64,000 nucleotides of DNA from Bacteroidia bacterium (lineage in GTDB: Bacteria; Bacteroidota; Bacteroidia; Flavobacteriales; Flavobacteriaceae), in the NCBI GenBank assembly GCA_030427865.1, contig JAUICK010000001.1, positions 372,001 through 436,000 of the forward strand, written 5' to 3'. Shown in pieces: positions 1-7,059 of this stretch (position 1 is the first letter of the stretch; the number at the start of each line of letters is the position of its first letter). A program made the position numbers and the translations under genes. The notes under the pieces are model-generated. The model did not search any database. It saw nothing but the letters and a program-made list of their open reading frames with translations, and was not told the origin of the DNA.

Positions 1-13
1 CTGAACTACTCGT

Positions 14-21
14 TATTTTTG
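14..21 (+). promoter_or_regulatory. -7 promoter element for the SPOR gene
   Basis: TATTTTTG matches the Bacteroidota sigma-A -7 consensus TAnnTTTG and lies 16 nt before the ATG of the SPOR-domain gene. The -33 element would fall outside the window. Confidence 0.55.
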
Positions 22-37
22 CAGAAAACAGTTTAGA

Positions 38-406
38 ATGAAAAAAGGATATCGAATTATATATTTGTCATTATTGCTTTGTGTTTTTAGTTTTAGCTCG
101 TATTCTCAAAACAAAACAAACTCTTCTGATGAAGTTAAGCGTCTTATTGCCAAGAAAAGAGCTTTTAACAAAAAGTATGGATTTGGTTATCGTATACAAT
201 TATACAATGGAAACGAGCAAAAAGCTAGAAAGCTTAGAGCTCGTTTTAGAGTTGAATTTCCTGATAAAGCTACCAAATTAGTGTATAGCGCTCCAGAATG
301 GAAGGTTCAGGTTGGTAATTATAAAACCAAATTAGAAGCAGATAAAGATCTAATAAAGTTTCAAGAAAAATTTTCTGGTATTATTGTTGTTCCAATGGGT
401 AAATAA
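38..406 (+). CDS. SPOR-domain secreted protein
   Basis: This 122-residue protein starts with a signal peptide (basic MKK, hydrophobic stretch to about residue 23, cleavage probable after SYSQ). After a lysine-rich linker, residues 48-120 form one SPOR repeat (FGYRIQLYNGN ... WKVQVGNYKTKLEAD). SPOR domains bind denuded glycan strands of peptidoglycan, so a periplasmic role at the cell wall is likely. Many SPOR proteins carry extra domains, but this one is signal plus SPOR only, so its specific job is unknown. It has its own -7 element upstream and ends 6 nt before the convergent DUF2911 gene. Confidence 0.85.
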   Translation: MKKGYRIIYLSLLLCVFSFSSYSQNKTNSSDEVKRLIAKKRAFNKKYGFGYRIQLYNGNEQKARKLRARFRVEFPDKATKLVYSAPEWKVQVGNYKTKLEADKDLIKFQEKFSGIIVVPMGK

Positions 407-412
407 TTCTAT

Positions 413-973
413 TTATTTTGTTTCTATTTCTTTTACTGGTAGAGAAACAATAGTTTTTCCCCATCCTAAGTACATTGTTGCTTCATTACCCTCACCTTCA
501 AAGGCAATAGAAAAAGCCTCAATATTTTTTTCTGATGTAGATACTTTTCCATCTACTCTTAATACATCATCTTTTTTATCGTATGTATAATGCCCCCAAA
601 CATTTCTTACAGAACTTAAAACAAATGTCCAAGATTTTTTACCAGGAACAGTAAATAAAGTATAAGTTCCTGCTTTAACTTCTTTACCTCCAAAAAGAGC
701 ATCTTTAAAAAACGTAATTTCTGCAGCTTCATTTGCACCAGTTCTCCAGACTCCTTTATTAGAGGCTTTGGCTAAAGCCGATAATTCTCTTCCTTTAAGT
801 TGCGGTCTTCCGTAGATAACTTTTACCAATTTATCTGAGTTTTTCCAATTTTTTGGATATACAGCTGCATCCATAGGGCTAACATCTAATCTTGGAAATT
901 TTTGAGCGTAAAATTCTGTAGATGAAATTAAAGCAATTGCAAAAATTGCTAATGTTAAGATTAATTTTTTCAT
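413..973 (-). CDS. DUF2911 secreted protein
   Basis: The protein is about 186 residues with a signal peptide (MKKLILTLAIFAIALISS, then FYAQ). The body carries features I associate with DUF2911, a Bacteroidota family of unknown function: VIYGRPQLKGRE, VWRTGANEAAEITF and a C-terminal beta-rich part ending MYLGWGKTIVSLPV. The open frame extends 13 codons upstream, but a TAnnTTTG element overlaps that stretch, so the internal Met before KKLILTL is chosen as start. It is probably periplasmic or cell-surface. It is transcribed alone and converges on the SPOR gene. Confidence 0.82.
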   Translation of the reverse strand: MKKLILTLAIFAIALISSTEFYAQKFPRLDVSPMDAAVYPKNWKNSDKLVKVIYGRPQLKGRELSALAKASNKGVWRTGANEAAEITFFKDALFGGKEVKAGTYTLFTVPGKKSWTFVLSSVRNVWGHYTYDKKDDVLRVDGKVSTSEKNIEAFSIAFEGEGNEATMYLGWGKTIVSLPVKEIETK

Positions 974-1009
974 TTTTATATTATTATAATTTAATTTTAT
1001 ATGTGCTTT

Positions 1010-1017
1010 CAAAAATA
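1010..1017 (-). promoter_or_regulatory. -7 element for the DUF2911 gene
   Basis: On the minus strand this reads TATTTTTG (TAnnTTTG), 36 nt upstream of the chosen ATG. It overlaps the first codons of the longer open frame, which argues against that upstream start. Confidence 0.5.
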
Positions 1018-1090
1018 GAAAACCTTACTGCTCTAAGATACTAATTTTGTGTTAAAGAAATAAAAGAGTTTGCAAAAACCTCTTTATTTT

Positions 1091-1142
1091 AGATTTCTCC
1101 ATAAAGTCGAAACGACAGGTTAAAATACTTTTTAAACAGCCG
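1091..1142. repeat. Half copy of dispersed repeat R1
   Basis: AGATTTCTCCATAAAGTCGA...TACTTTTTAAACAGCC closely parallels the right half of the long inverted repeat at 14911-15034 (AGATTTCTCCATTACAGTCGA...ACTTTTCAGACAGCC). Only one arm is recognisable here. It lies just 3' of the feo operon. Confidence 0.6.
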
Positions 1143-1155
1143 CTACATTTTACTA

Positions 1156-1272
1156 TTAACGACAACCACAATCTGGATTACAATTTTTATCTTTTTTTGA
1201 TGGTAAAATAAATTTTTTTATCAAAAATAAAACAGCAAAAGCAACTAAAAAATAAGCTATAATTTCTTGCAT
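1156..1272 (-). CDS. FeoB-associated Cys-rich membrane protein
   Basis: This 38-residue protein has one N-terminal membrane helix (residues 4-23), a short basic stretch and a Cys-rich tail (CNPDCGCR). It matches the small FeoB-associated Cys-rich membrane proteins that follow feoB in many Bacteroidota and Firmicutes. The open frame reaches back to 1356 inside feoB, but the start is taken at the ATG overlapping the feoB stop by one base (TAATG), typical of translational coupling. The clustered cysteines could handle Fe(II) or stabilise the FeoB complex. This is inference; the family's biochemical role is not settled. Confidence 0.75.
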   Translation of the reverse strand: MQEIIAYFLVAFAVLFLIKKFILPSKKDKNCNPDCGCR

Positions 1273-3383
1273 TAACTTAAAATTTGATACGTAATTAAAG
1301 AAGAAATATAGGCCAATAACCCCATACCAAACAGCTGAATTAAGGGCCATTTCCATGTTTTTGTTTCACGTTTTACAATAGCTAATGTTGCCATACATTG
1401 CATTGCAAAAGCATAGAAAACCATTAAAGACATTCCAACAGGGAAATTAAATCTGTTTTTACCTGTATCTATGTTTATTTCTGAAGCCATTTTCTGTTTT
1501 ATGGTTGATGTGTCTTCGTCATCTGCTTCTACACTATAAATGGTAGCTAAAGTACCCACAAAAACTTCTCTGGCAGCAAAAGATGTTATTAATGCGATTC
1601 CTATTTTCCAATCGTAACCTAATGGTTTTATAGTAGGCTCTATGGTTTTTCCTAAAATTCCGATGTAAGAGTTTTCTAATTTTGCTGATGCTATTTTCTG
1701 CTGTAATTCATCATCAGATAAATTTTGATTTGCTACATTTTCTATAGTGTTTTTTTCTGCATTATCAAAAGATGATGGACCATTAGACGCTAAAAACCAT
1801 AACACAATAGATAAGGCTAAAATAATTTTTCCTGCTTCAAAAACAAAAGATTTTGTCTTTTCTACTACTTCAAAAAATACATTTTTTACAGATGGTAGTT
1901 TATAATTTGGCATTTCTACTACAAAAAATGATTTCGATTTTATTTTTAGCGTTTTATTTAAAATGTAAGCTGCTAAAATTGCTGTTGCAAAACCCAATGC
2001 GTATAGAAAGAGTAAAACCAAGCCTTGTAGATTTAAAAATCCGAAGATTTTTTTATTTGGAATTATTAGCGCTATTAAAATTGCATACACTGGCAAACGT
2101 GCAGAACAGGTTGTAAATGGTGTTACCAAAATGGTAATTAATCTTTCTTTCCAACTTGATATGGTTCTTGTGGCCATTATTGCTGGAATGGCACAAGCAG
2201 TTCCAGAAATTAACGGAATTATACTTTTGCCATTCATTCCAAAACGTCTCATAATCTTATCCATCAAAAAAACCACACGACTCATATAACCCGTTTCTTC
2301 TAAAATGGCAATAAACATAAATAATATGGCTATTTGAGGAATAAAAATGAGTACTCCTCCAATTCCTGGAATAATACCTTCTGTTAATAAATCTGTAAAA
2401 ACTCCAGCTGGTAGGTTACTTTTTACATAATTAGATAGTTTTGCGAAAGTGCCGTCTATGAAATCCATAGGGAAACTTGCCCAATCGAAAATAGATTGAA
2501 AAATTAGCAACAATAAAAAGACAAAAAACACATATCCAAAGATTTTGTGAGTAAAAATTTTGTCTAACCTACTTCGTAAATCTGTTGCTTTAGTTTTATC
2601 TACTATATAGGTTTTTTTTAAAATTTTATTAATTTCTTGATAGCGATAAATGGTTTCTTTATGTTGATATTTCTTTAATTTAGAAACATCTTTTTTAAAC
2701 TCTAATAACTGTTCTTTTTCTTTTGATGAAATAGTATCTGGAAAATTATTTTGAGTTACCATTAACCATAATTCGTACAAAGAATAATTAGGGCTGATTT
2801 TTTTTAAAGCATCAAAATAATCTGGATCTATTTGATGATTAATGCCACATAAAGGCGATGCTTTTGCTGTTACATAACAACGAATAATGGCTTCTTTTAC
2901 TTCTTGAATTCCTTGATTTTTTCTTGCGCTAATTAACACAACTTCTGTGTTTAACTCTTTTTCTAAAGCTGTTAAATCTATCGAAATTCCTTTTTTTACC
3001 ATTTGGTCAACCATATTGATTGCCAAAACTGTCGGAATTTCTAAGTCTTTAATTTGAGAAAAAAGTAATAAGTTTCGTTTTAAATTTTCTACATCTGCAA
3101 CCACCAAAATAACATCTGGAGATGTTGCAATATCTTTTTTTAATAAGGTTTTTAAAACAATGCTTTCGTCTAAAGAAGTGGGGTTTATACTATAAGTTCC
3201 GGGTAAATCTGTAATAACTGCATTCTGAGTGGAAGATAATTTGCTAACGCCTTCTTTTTTGTCAACTGTAATTCCTGGGTAGTTACCAACTTTCTGATTT
3301 AAACCTGTAAGTTGATTAAAAAGTGATGTTTTTCCTGTATTCGGATTTCCTATTAAAGCTACTTTTATATCGTTTTTAGACAT
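1272..3383 (-). CDS. feoB: Ferrous iron transporter FeoB
   Basis: This 703-residue inner-membrane protein imports Fe(II). The N-terminal G domain has G1 GNPNTGKTS (residues 12-20), G3 DLPGTY (59-64) and G4 NMVD (123-126). A helical GDI-like linker follows to about residue 275. The C-terminal half is the membrane permease with two Gate-type segments, including GIGGVLIFIPQIAILF and SGTACAIPAIMATRT, the latter carrying a conserved Cys thought to lie on the iron path. Length is normal for Bacteroidota. It follows feoA by 7 nt and overlaps the FeoB-associated gene by 1 nt, so all three should share one transcript driven by the promoter upstream of feoA. Confidence 0.97.
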   Translation of the reverse strand: MSKNDIKVALIGNPNTGKTSLFNQLTGLNQKVGNYPGITVDKKEGVSKLSSTQNAVITDLPGTYSINPTSLDESIVLKTLLKKDIATSPDVILVVADVENLKRNLLLFSQIKDLEIPTVLAINMVDQMVKKGISIDLTALEKELNTEVVLISARKNQGIQEVKEAIIRCYVTAKASPLCGINHQIDPDYFDALKKISPNYSLYELWLMVTQNNFPDTISSKEKEQLLEFKKDVSKLKKYQHKETIYRYQEINKILKKTYIVDKTKATDLRSRLDKIFTHKIFGYVFFVFLLLLIFQSIFDWASFPMDFIDGTFAKLSNYVKSNLPAGVFTDLLTEGIIPGIGGVLIFIPQIAILFMFIAILEETGYMSRVVFLMDKIMRRFGMNGKSIIPLISGTACAIPAIMATRTISSWKERLITILVTPFTTCSARLPVYAILIALIIPNKKIFGFLNLQGLVLLFLYALGFATAILAAYILNKTLKIKSKSFFVVEMPNYKLPSVKNVFFEVVEKTKSFVFEAGKIILALSIVLWFLASNGPSSFDNAEKNTIENVANQNLSDDELQQKIASAKLENSYIGILGKTIEPTIKPLGYDWKIGIALITSFAAREVFVGTLATIYSVEADDEDTSTIKQKMASEINIDTGKNRFNFPVGMSLMVFYAFAMQCMATLAIVKRETKTWKWPLIQLFGMGLLAYISSLITYQILS

Positions 3384-3390
3384 TTAGTTT

Positions 3391-3615
3391 CTAACTTTTT
3401 AGGATTTGAATTTGAGCAGCAGTTTCTTTACGAATTGCCAAATGACTTCCGTTTACACAAATATAAATTGGGTCTTTTAATGGTGCTATTTGAACTAATT
3501 TTACTTCTGCGCCAGGTAAACAACCCATTTCTAATAACTTAAGAGGAATAAAATCTAATGCTTCCTCAGAAATGTAACCCATTTCTCCTATCTGTAAAGA
3601 TGCAATTGTGCTCAA
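3391..3615 (-). CDS. feoA: Ferrous iron transport protein FeoA
   Basis: A 74-residue SH3-like domain protein of the FeoA family (EMGYISEEALDFIPLKLLEMG near the N terminus, then LPGAEVKLVQIAPLKDPIYI). FeoA is a small cytoplasmic partner needed for FeoB-driven iron uptake. It is the first gene of the feoA-feoB operon. A -7 element (TATCTTTG) lies 18 nt upstream of the ATG, with a perfect 17-bp palindrome directly behind it, suggesting repression by a metal sensor. Confidence 0.93.
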   Translation of the reverse strand: MSTIASLQIGEMGYISEEALDFIPLKLLEMGCLPGAEVKLVQIAPLKDPIYICVNGSHLAIRKETAAQIQILKS

Positions 3616-3633
3616 TGATTTTTATTTGGGAAG

Positions 3634-3641
3634 CAAAGATA
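3634..3641 (-). promoter_or_regulatory. -7 element of the feo operon
   Basis: Minus-strand TATCTTTG matches TAnnTTTG and lies 18 nt before the feoA ATG. It is separated by only 4 nt from the palindrome at 3646-3662. Confidence 0.65.
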
Positions 3642-3645
3642 GGAA

Positions 3646-3662
3646 TTTAGAATGATTCTAAA
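3646..3662. promoter_or_regulatory. Fur-like 7-1-7 palindrome at the feoA promoter
   Basis: TTTAGAATGATTCTAAA is a perfect inverted repeat around a single central base. The inner 15 bp has the 7-1-7 layout of a Fur box, and each half matches the TGATAAT half-site at 5 of 7 positions. It sits between the -33 and -7 regions of the feoA promoter, where a bound repressor would block polymerase. A Fur or DtxR-type regulator is the natural candidate; which one is inference. Confidence 0.55.
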
Positions 3663-3666
3663 CAAG

Positions 3667-4347
3667 TTATTTAGATGCATATTCTTCTTTTAACAAAACA
3701 ATATCATTCTTTAGTTTTTCCATTTCGTTCTTGTCTGTACCATCATAATAACCTCGAATACGTCTGTCTTTATCTACTAAAACAAATTGTTCTGTATGAA
3801 TAAAATCTTGTTCTCCACCATCACCTTCGTCTAAAACTGCAAAATAACTTTTACGAGCCAAATTGTAAATGTGTTTTTTAGATCCAGTAGTTACATTCCA
3901 TTTGCTATCAATAACCCCTTTTCTTTGAGCATACTCTTTCAAAACAGAAACGCTATCTATTACAGGAGTTACAGAATGTGATAAAAACATAATATCTGCA
4001 TCGTCTTTATAAAACTCTTGCAATTCACTCATATTAAATGCCATAGCAATACAAATGGTTTGGCAACGTGTAAAGAAAAAATCGGCTATATAAATTTTGT
4101 TTTTATAATTGCTATTGGTTACAATTTCTCCATTCTGATTAATGAGTTCGAAATCTGCAATGGTATGATTTTTTTGAACATGAAACATACTTTCATCAAC
4201 CAAACGCGGATTTACATCTACTGGATTGTATATTTTAAGACGATTATCTTTTTTTAATAATTGATAAAAAACAGTAATTCCAATAGCAGAAAATATTGCT
4301 AAAAAAATAAGTGTGGGTATCGATTTTTTAAAGAATTTAAATTCCAT
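3667..4347 (-). CDS. SCO family copper chaperone
   Basis: This 226-residue protein has an N-terminal membrane anchor (residues 11-30) and a thioredoxin-fold SCO/SenC domain facing the periplasm. The copper-binding CxxxC is seen as FFTRCQTIC (C95, C99), and the distal histidine as FIHTEQFVLVD near residue 185. SCO proteins deliver copper or reduce cysteines for assembly of the CuA site of cytochrome c oxidase. The adjacent feo operon is co-directional, but this gene has its own -7 element (TAAATTTG) upstream. Heme A synthase for the same oxidase family is encoded elsewhere in the window. Confidence 0.9.
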   Translation of the reverse strand: MEFKFFKKSIPTLIFLAIFSAIGITVFYQLLKKDNRLKIYNPVDVNPRLVDESMFHVQKNHTIADFELINQNGEIVTNSNYKNKIYIADFFFTRCQTICIAMAFNMSELQEFYKDDADIMFLSHSVTPVIDSVSVLKEYAQRKGVIDSKWNVTTGSKKHIYNLARKSYFAVLDEGDGGEQDFIHTEQFVLVDKDRRIRGYYDGTDKNEMEKLKNDIVLLKEEYASK

Positions 4348-4365
4348 TTATTTTAACTAAAAATG

Positions 4366-4373
4366 CAAATTTA
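4366..4373 (-). promoter_or_regulatory. -7 element for the SCO gene
   Basis: Minus-strand TAAATTTG (TAnnTTTG) lies 18 nt upstream of the SCO start codon. Confidence 0.55.
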
Positions 4374-4481
4374 CGACTTCTAAAATCGTTAATAAATTAA
4401 GAAAACCAAATACTTTGTAAAATCTATGTTAAAATAAAAACCTAGTTATAAATAGTTCTTTTACAACTCTCTTTAAAAACG

Positions 4482-4489
4482 TACATTTG
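4482..4489 (+). promoter_or_regulatory. -7 element for rseP
   Basis: TACATTTG (TAnnTTTG) lies 29 nt upstream of the rseP ATG. No clear -33 TTG was seen at the usual spacing. Confidence 0.5.
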
Positions 4490-4518
4490 TGCGTTTTTTA
4501 ATTATGATTTAACGCTGA

Positions 4519-5871
4519 ATGGAAATATTAATAAAAGCATCGCAATTTATTTTAAGTTTATCTTTATTAATTGTATTGCACGAATTAGGGCACTTTATCC
4601 CTGCAAAATTGTTTAAAACCAAAGTAGAAAAATTCTACTTGTTTTTTGACTATAAATTCTCTCTTTTCAAGAAAAAAATTGGCGAAACTGTTTACGGTAT
4701 TGGTTGGATTCCTTTAGGAGGCTATGTAAAAATAGCAGGAATGATTGATGAAAGTATGGATACTGAACAAATGAAACAACCTGCACAACCTTGGGAGTTT
4801 CGTTCTAAACCCGCGTGGCAACGCTTAATTATAATGTTAGGTGGGGTTTTTGTAAACTTTGTTTTAGGTATTTTTATCTACATTATGTTAATGTATGCTT
4901 ATGGCGAAAAATTTTTACCAAACGAAAATGTAACAGATGGTGTTTGGGTGCAAGACTCACTGGCTATGGATTTAGGGGTTAAAACTGGTGATAAAATCTT
5001 AACTATTGATGGTGAAAAAATAAAAAAATTCTCTGAACTAACGTTAGGTTTTGTAAACGGAAATAACTTTCAAATTGAAAGAGATGGACAAATTATAGAT
5101 AAAGAAATTCCCGAAAATTTTATCTCAAAATTAGTAGATAGAGGTAAAGATGCTGGTGCTGTTTTATTGCCAAGATATCCTTTTGTCATCGCTGGTATTT
5201 CAGAAGATTCTCCTAATATAAATGCAGATTTAAAAAAGAAAGATATTGTTGTTGCTATAAATGGAAATTCGATTAAATATTTTGATGAAGCTCAAACACA
5301 ATTAAACAAAGTTAAAAATCAAGATATTACCATAACTGTAAAAAGAGGAACTAAAACGAAAGAAATTTCTGTAAAAGTTACTTCTGAAGGAAAACTAGGA
5401 GTTGGTTTAGGGCAGTTATCTTTCAAAGATTTAGAAAGATTAGGTTATTACCAACTTGCTGAAATAGAATATTCTTTTGCTGAAGCAATTCCTGCTGGAT
5501 GGAATAAATCTTGGAAAACATTAACGGATTATGTAAAACAATTAAAGAAAATATTTAACCCAAGTACTGGTGCTTATAAAGGTTTAGGTGGATTTAAAGC
5601 TATAATGGATATTTTCCCTACTACTTGGAGTTGGCAAGCATTTTGGAACATTACAGCTTTCCTATCTATCATGTTAGGTTTTATGAACTTATTACCCATA
5701 CCTGCTTTAGATGGTGGTCATGTTGTATTTACCCTTTGGGAAATGATTACGGGTAAAAAACCAGGAGATAGGTTTTTAGAATATGCACAAGTAGCTGGTT
5801 TTATCTTATTGATAGCTTTATTACTTTTTGCAAATGGAAATGACGTTTATAGGTGGATAAAAGGATTATAA
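4519..5871 (+). CDS. rseP: Site-2 intramembrane metalloprotease RseP
   Basis: A 450-residue zinc metalloprotease of the S2P family. The first membrane helix carries HELGH (residues 21-25), and the third zinc ligand is in NLLPIPALDGGH (390-401). Between them are periplasmic PDZ-like domains (around residues 130-300). Homologues cut membrane-spanning anti-sigma factors after a first cleavage, so this enzyme likely serves envelope-stress signalling or signal-peptide clearance. It stands alone with its own promoter and ends at a strong hairpin terminator. Confidence 0.95.
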   Translation: MEILIKASQFILSLSLLIVLHELGHFIPAKLFKTKVEKFYLFFDYKFSLFKKKIGETVYGIGWIPLGGYVKIAGMIDESMDTEQMKQPAQPWEFRSKPAWQRLIIMLGGVFVNFVLGIFIYIMLMYAYGEKFLPNENVTDGVWVQDSLAMDLGVKTGDKILTIDGEKIKKFSELTLGFVNGNNFQIERDGQIIDKEIPENFISKLVDRGKDAGAVLLPRYPFVIAGISEDSPNINADLKKKDIVVAINGNSIKYFDEAQTQLNKVKNQDITITVKRGTKTKEISVKVTSEGKLGVGLGQLSFKDLERLGYYQLAEIEYSFAEAIPAGWNKSWKTLTDYVKQLKKIFNPSTGAYKGLGGFKAIMDIFPTTWSWQAFWNITAFLSIMLGFMNLLPIPALDGGHVVFTLWEMITGKKPGDRFLEYAQVAGFILLIALLLFANGNDVYRWIKGL

Positions 5872-5875
5872 ACAT

Positions 5876-5907
5876 AAAAAAAGCCTCGCAATGGCGAGGT
5901 TTTTTTT
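5876..5907. terminator. Bidirectional hairpin terminator after rseP
   Basis: CCTCGC (5884-5889) pairs with GCGAGG (5894-5899) across an AATG loop, flanked by an A tract on the left and a T tract on the right. It can act for rseP on the plus strand and for the small convergent zinc-ribbon gene, whose stop lies within it. Confidence 0.85.
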
Positions 5908-6061
5908 AGATTCTTAAAGAACGATTGATAAAAGAAAACCAAGTATATTTTGTATTACACTTATCACAAGCATAGCCTTTTGTTCCTGGTATTAATCTTA
6001 CAAATGTTGTTCTTTTCATTCTGTGCCTAGACACAGATTTGCATCGTGGGCAAGCTTTCAT
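5906..6061 (-). CDS. 51-residue zinc-ribbon protein
   Basis: This short gene encodes 51 residues beginning MKACPRCKSVSRHRMKR and ending at the rseP terminator. Two CxxC knuckles, CPRC (C4, C7) and CDKC (C32, C35), are spaced as in a zinc ribbon. The rest is basic (many Arg/Lys) with a YTW motif next to the second knuckle. Its size and composition suggest a small nucleic-acid-binding or ribosome-associated protein, but I do not recognise a named family. Coding support is the intact frame, the paired metal-binding motifs and the convergent stop inside a terminator. Confidence 0.72.
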   Translation of the reverse strand: MKACPRCKSVSRHRMKRTTFVRLIPGTKGYACDKCNTKYTWFSFINRSLRI

Positions 6062-6130
6062 ACTTTAGTAATATTTGTTTAGACTTTGGAAAGATACTAA
6101 AAATCAACCAATTAAATGTTAGTAGAGATA

Positions 6131-7003
6131 CTATTTACGATCTTTTAATTTTTTGTTTGTTTTAATTATGGCTTGTTCGTTTTTCCAATCTATCCACTTT
6201 TGCCCTCTAATTCTTCTCATAATATTATCTAAAGAACGCATAATAAAAACATTATAAATAGCTTTAGATAAATTTTGAGGTTTTCTTGCTATAGCTCTCA
6301 AACTCATAGAAAACCCTGGGGTAATATACCTCATATAATGCCAATAACCTTCTGGCATATATAATGTGTTTCCATGTTCTAATTCTGCAACATAACCTTC
6401 TGCATTTTTTAATGCGGGCCACTTTTTAAAATCTGGGTTATTAAAGTCGATATCTTCTCTTGTAATTAAAGAATGTGGAATTTTATACAAATGTTCATTT
6501 TGTTTTTGATCGAACAAGATACATTTCTTTTTTCCTTCGAAGTGAAAATGAAAAATATTGGCTAAATCTATATCATAATGCATAAAAGTGTACGAATCTC
6601 TTCCGCCAAAAAACAACATTGGTAAGCCTTTCATTAAACGTAAACCAAAATCTGGATAAGAAAAATCTTTTTGTAAAACTGGAACTTCTTTTAAAATATT
6701 CCATAAAAATATTCTAAATTTTGTAGGCTCTCGTTTTAATAAATCTACATATTCTGCCATTTTCATTGTGGCGTGAGGTTCGTTAAAACCGTCTTTATAA
6801 TCTACAGGTCTATCATCATATAAAGGCACAGTTTTATCTCCTGCAACTTCTTTCATATATTCTAAAGTCCATTTCTTATATGCAGGCCAATTTTCAATAA
6901 AACGCTCTATAACCACTGGTTTTTGAGGCTTAAAGTAGTTTTTTATAAAGTCTTCTTTAGTAATTGTTTCTACTCTGTCTATTTGAGTTAAGTTTAAACC
7001 CAT
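6131..7003 (-). CDS. Cupin-like (JmjC-type) oxygenase
   Basis: A 290-residue protein of the cupin-8/JmjC-like fold. The Fe(II)-binding facial triad is visible: HYD (H142, D144) in TFMHYDIDLANIFHFHFEG, and a distal H222 in MPEGYWHYM. Lys residues following HFHFEGKKK could contact 2-oxoglutarate. Relatives hydroxylate proteins (asparagine, histidine or lysine of ribosomal or other targets), so a protein hydroxylase is plausible; the substrate is unknown. The open frame extends 13 codons further upstream, but the -7 element (TAACTTTG) lies inside that extension, so the MGLNLTQ start is used. It follows the TonB receptor gene on the same strand. Confidence 0.85.
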   Translation of the reverse strand: MGLNLTQIDRVETITKEDFIKNYFKPQKPVVIERFIENWPAYKKWTLEYMKEVAGDKTVPLYDDRPVDYKDGFNEPHATMKMAEYVDLLKREPTKFRIFLWNILKEVPVLQKDFSYPDFGLRLMKGLPMLFFGGRDSYTFMHYDIDLANIFHFHFEGKKKCILFDQKQNEHLYKIPHSLITREDIDFNNPDFKKWPALKNAEGYVAELEHGNTLYMPEGYWHYMRYITPGFSMSLRAIARKPQNLSKAIYNVFIMRSLDNIMRRIRGQKWIDWKNEQAIIKTNKKLKDRK

Positions 7004-7020
7004 AACGCTAAATTTAAGTA

Positions 7021-7028
7021 CAAAGTTA
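7021..7028 (-). promoter_or_regulatory. -7 element for the cupin gene
   Basis: Minus-strand TAACTTTG (TAnnTTTG) lies 17 nt upstream of the chosen ATG and within the longer open frame, favouring the shorter protein. Confidence 0.55.
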
Positions 7029-7059
7029 AAAAAACGCCACAAAAAAAAATACTAAGACG

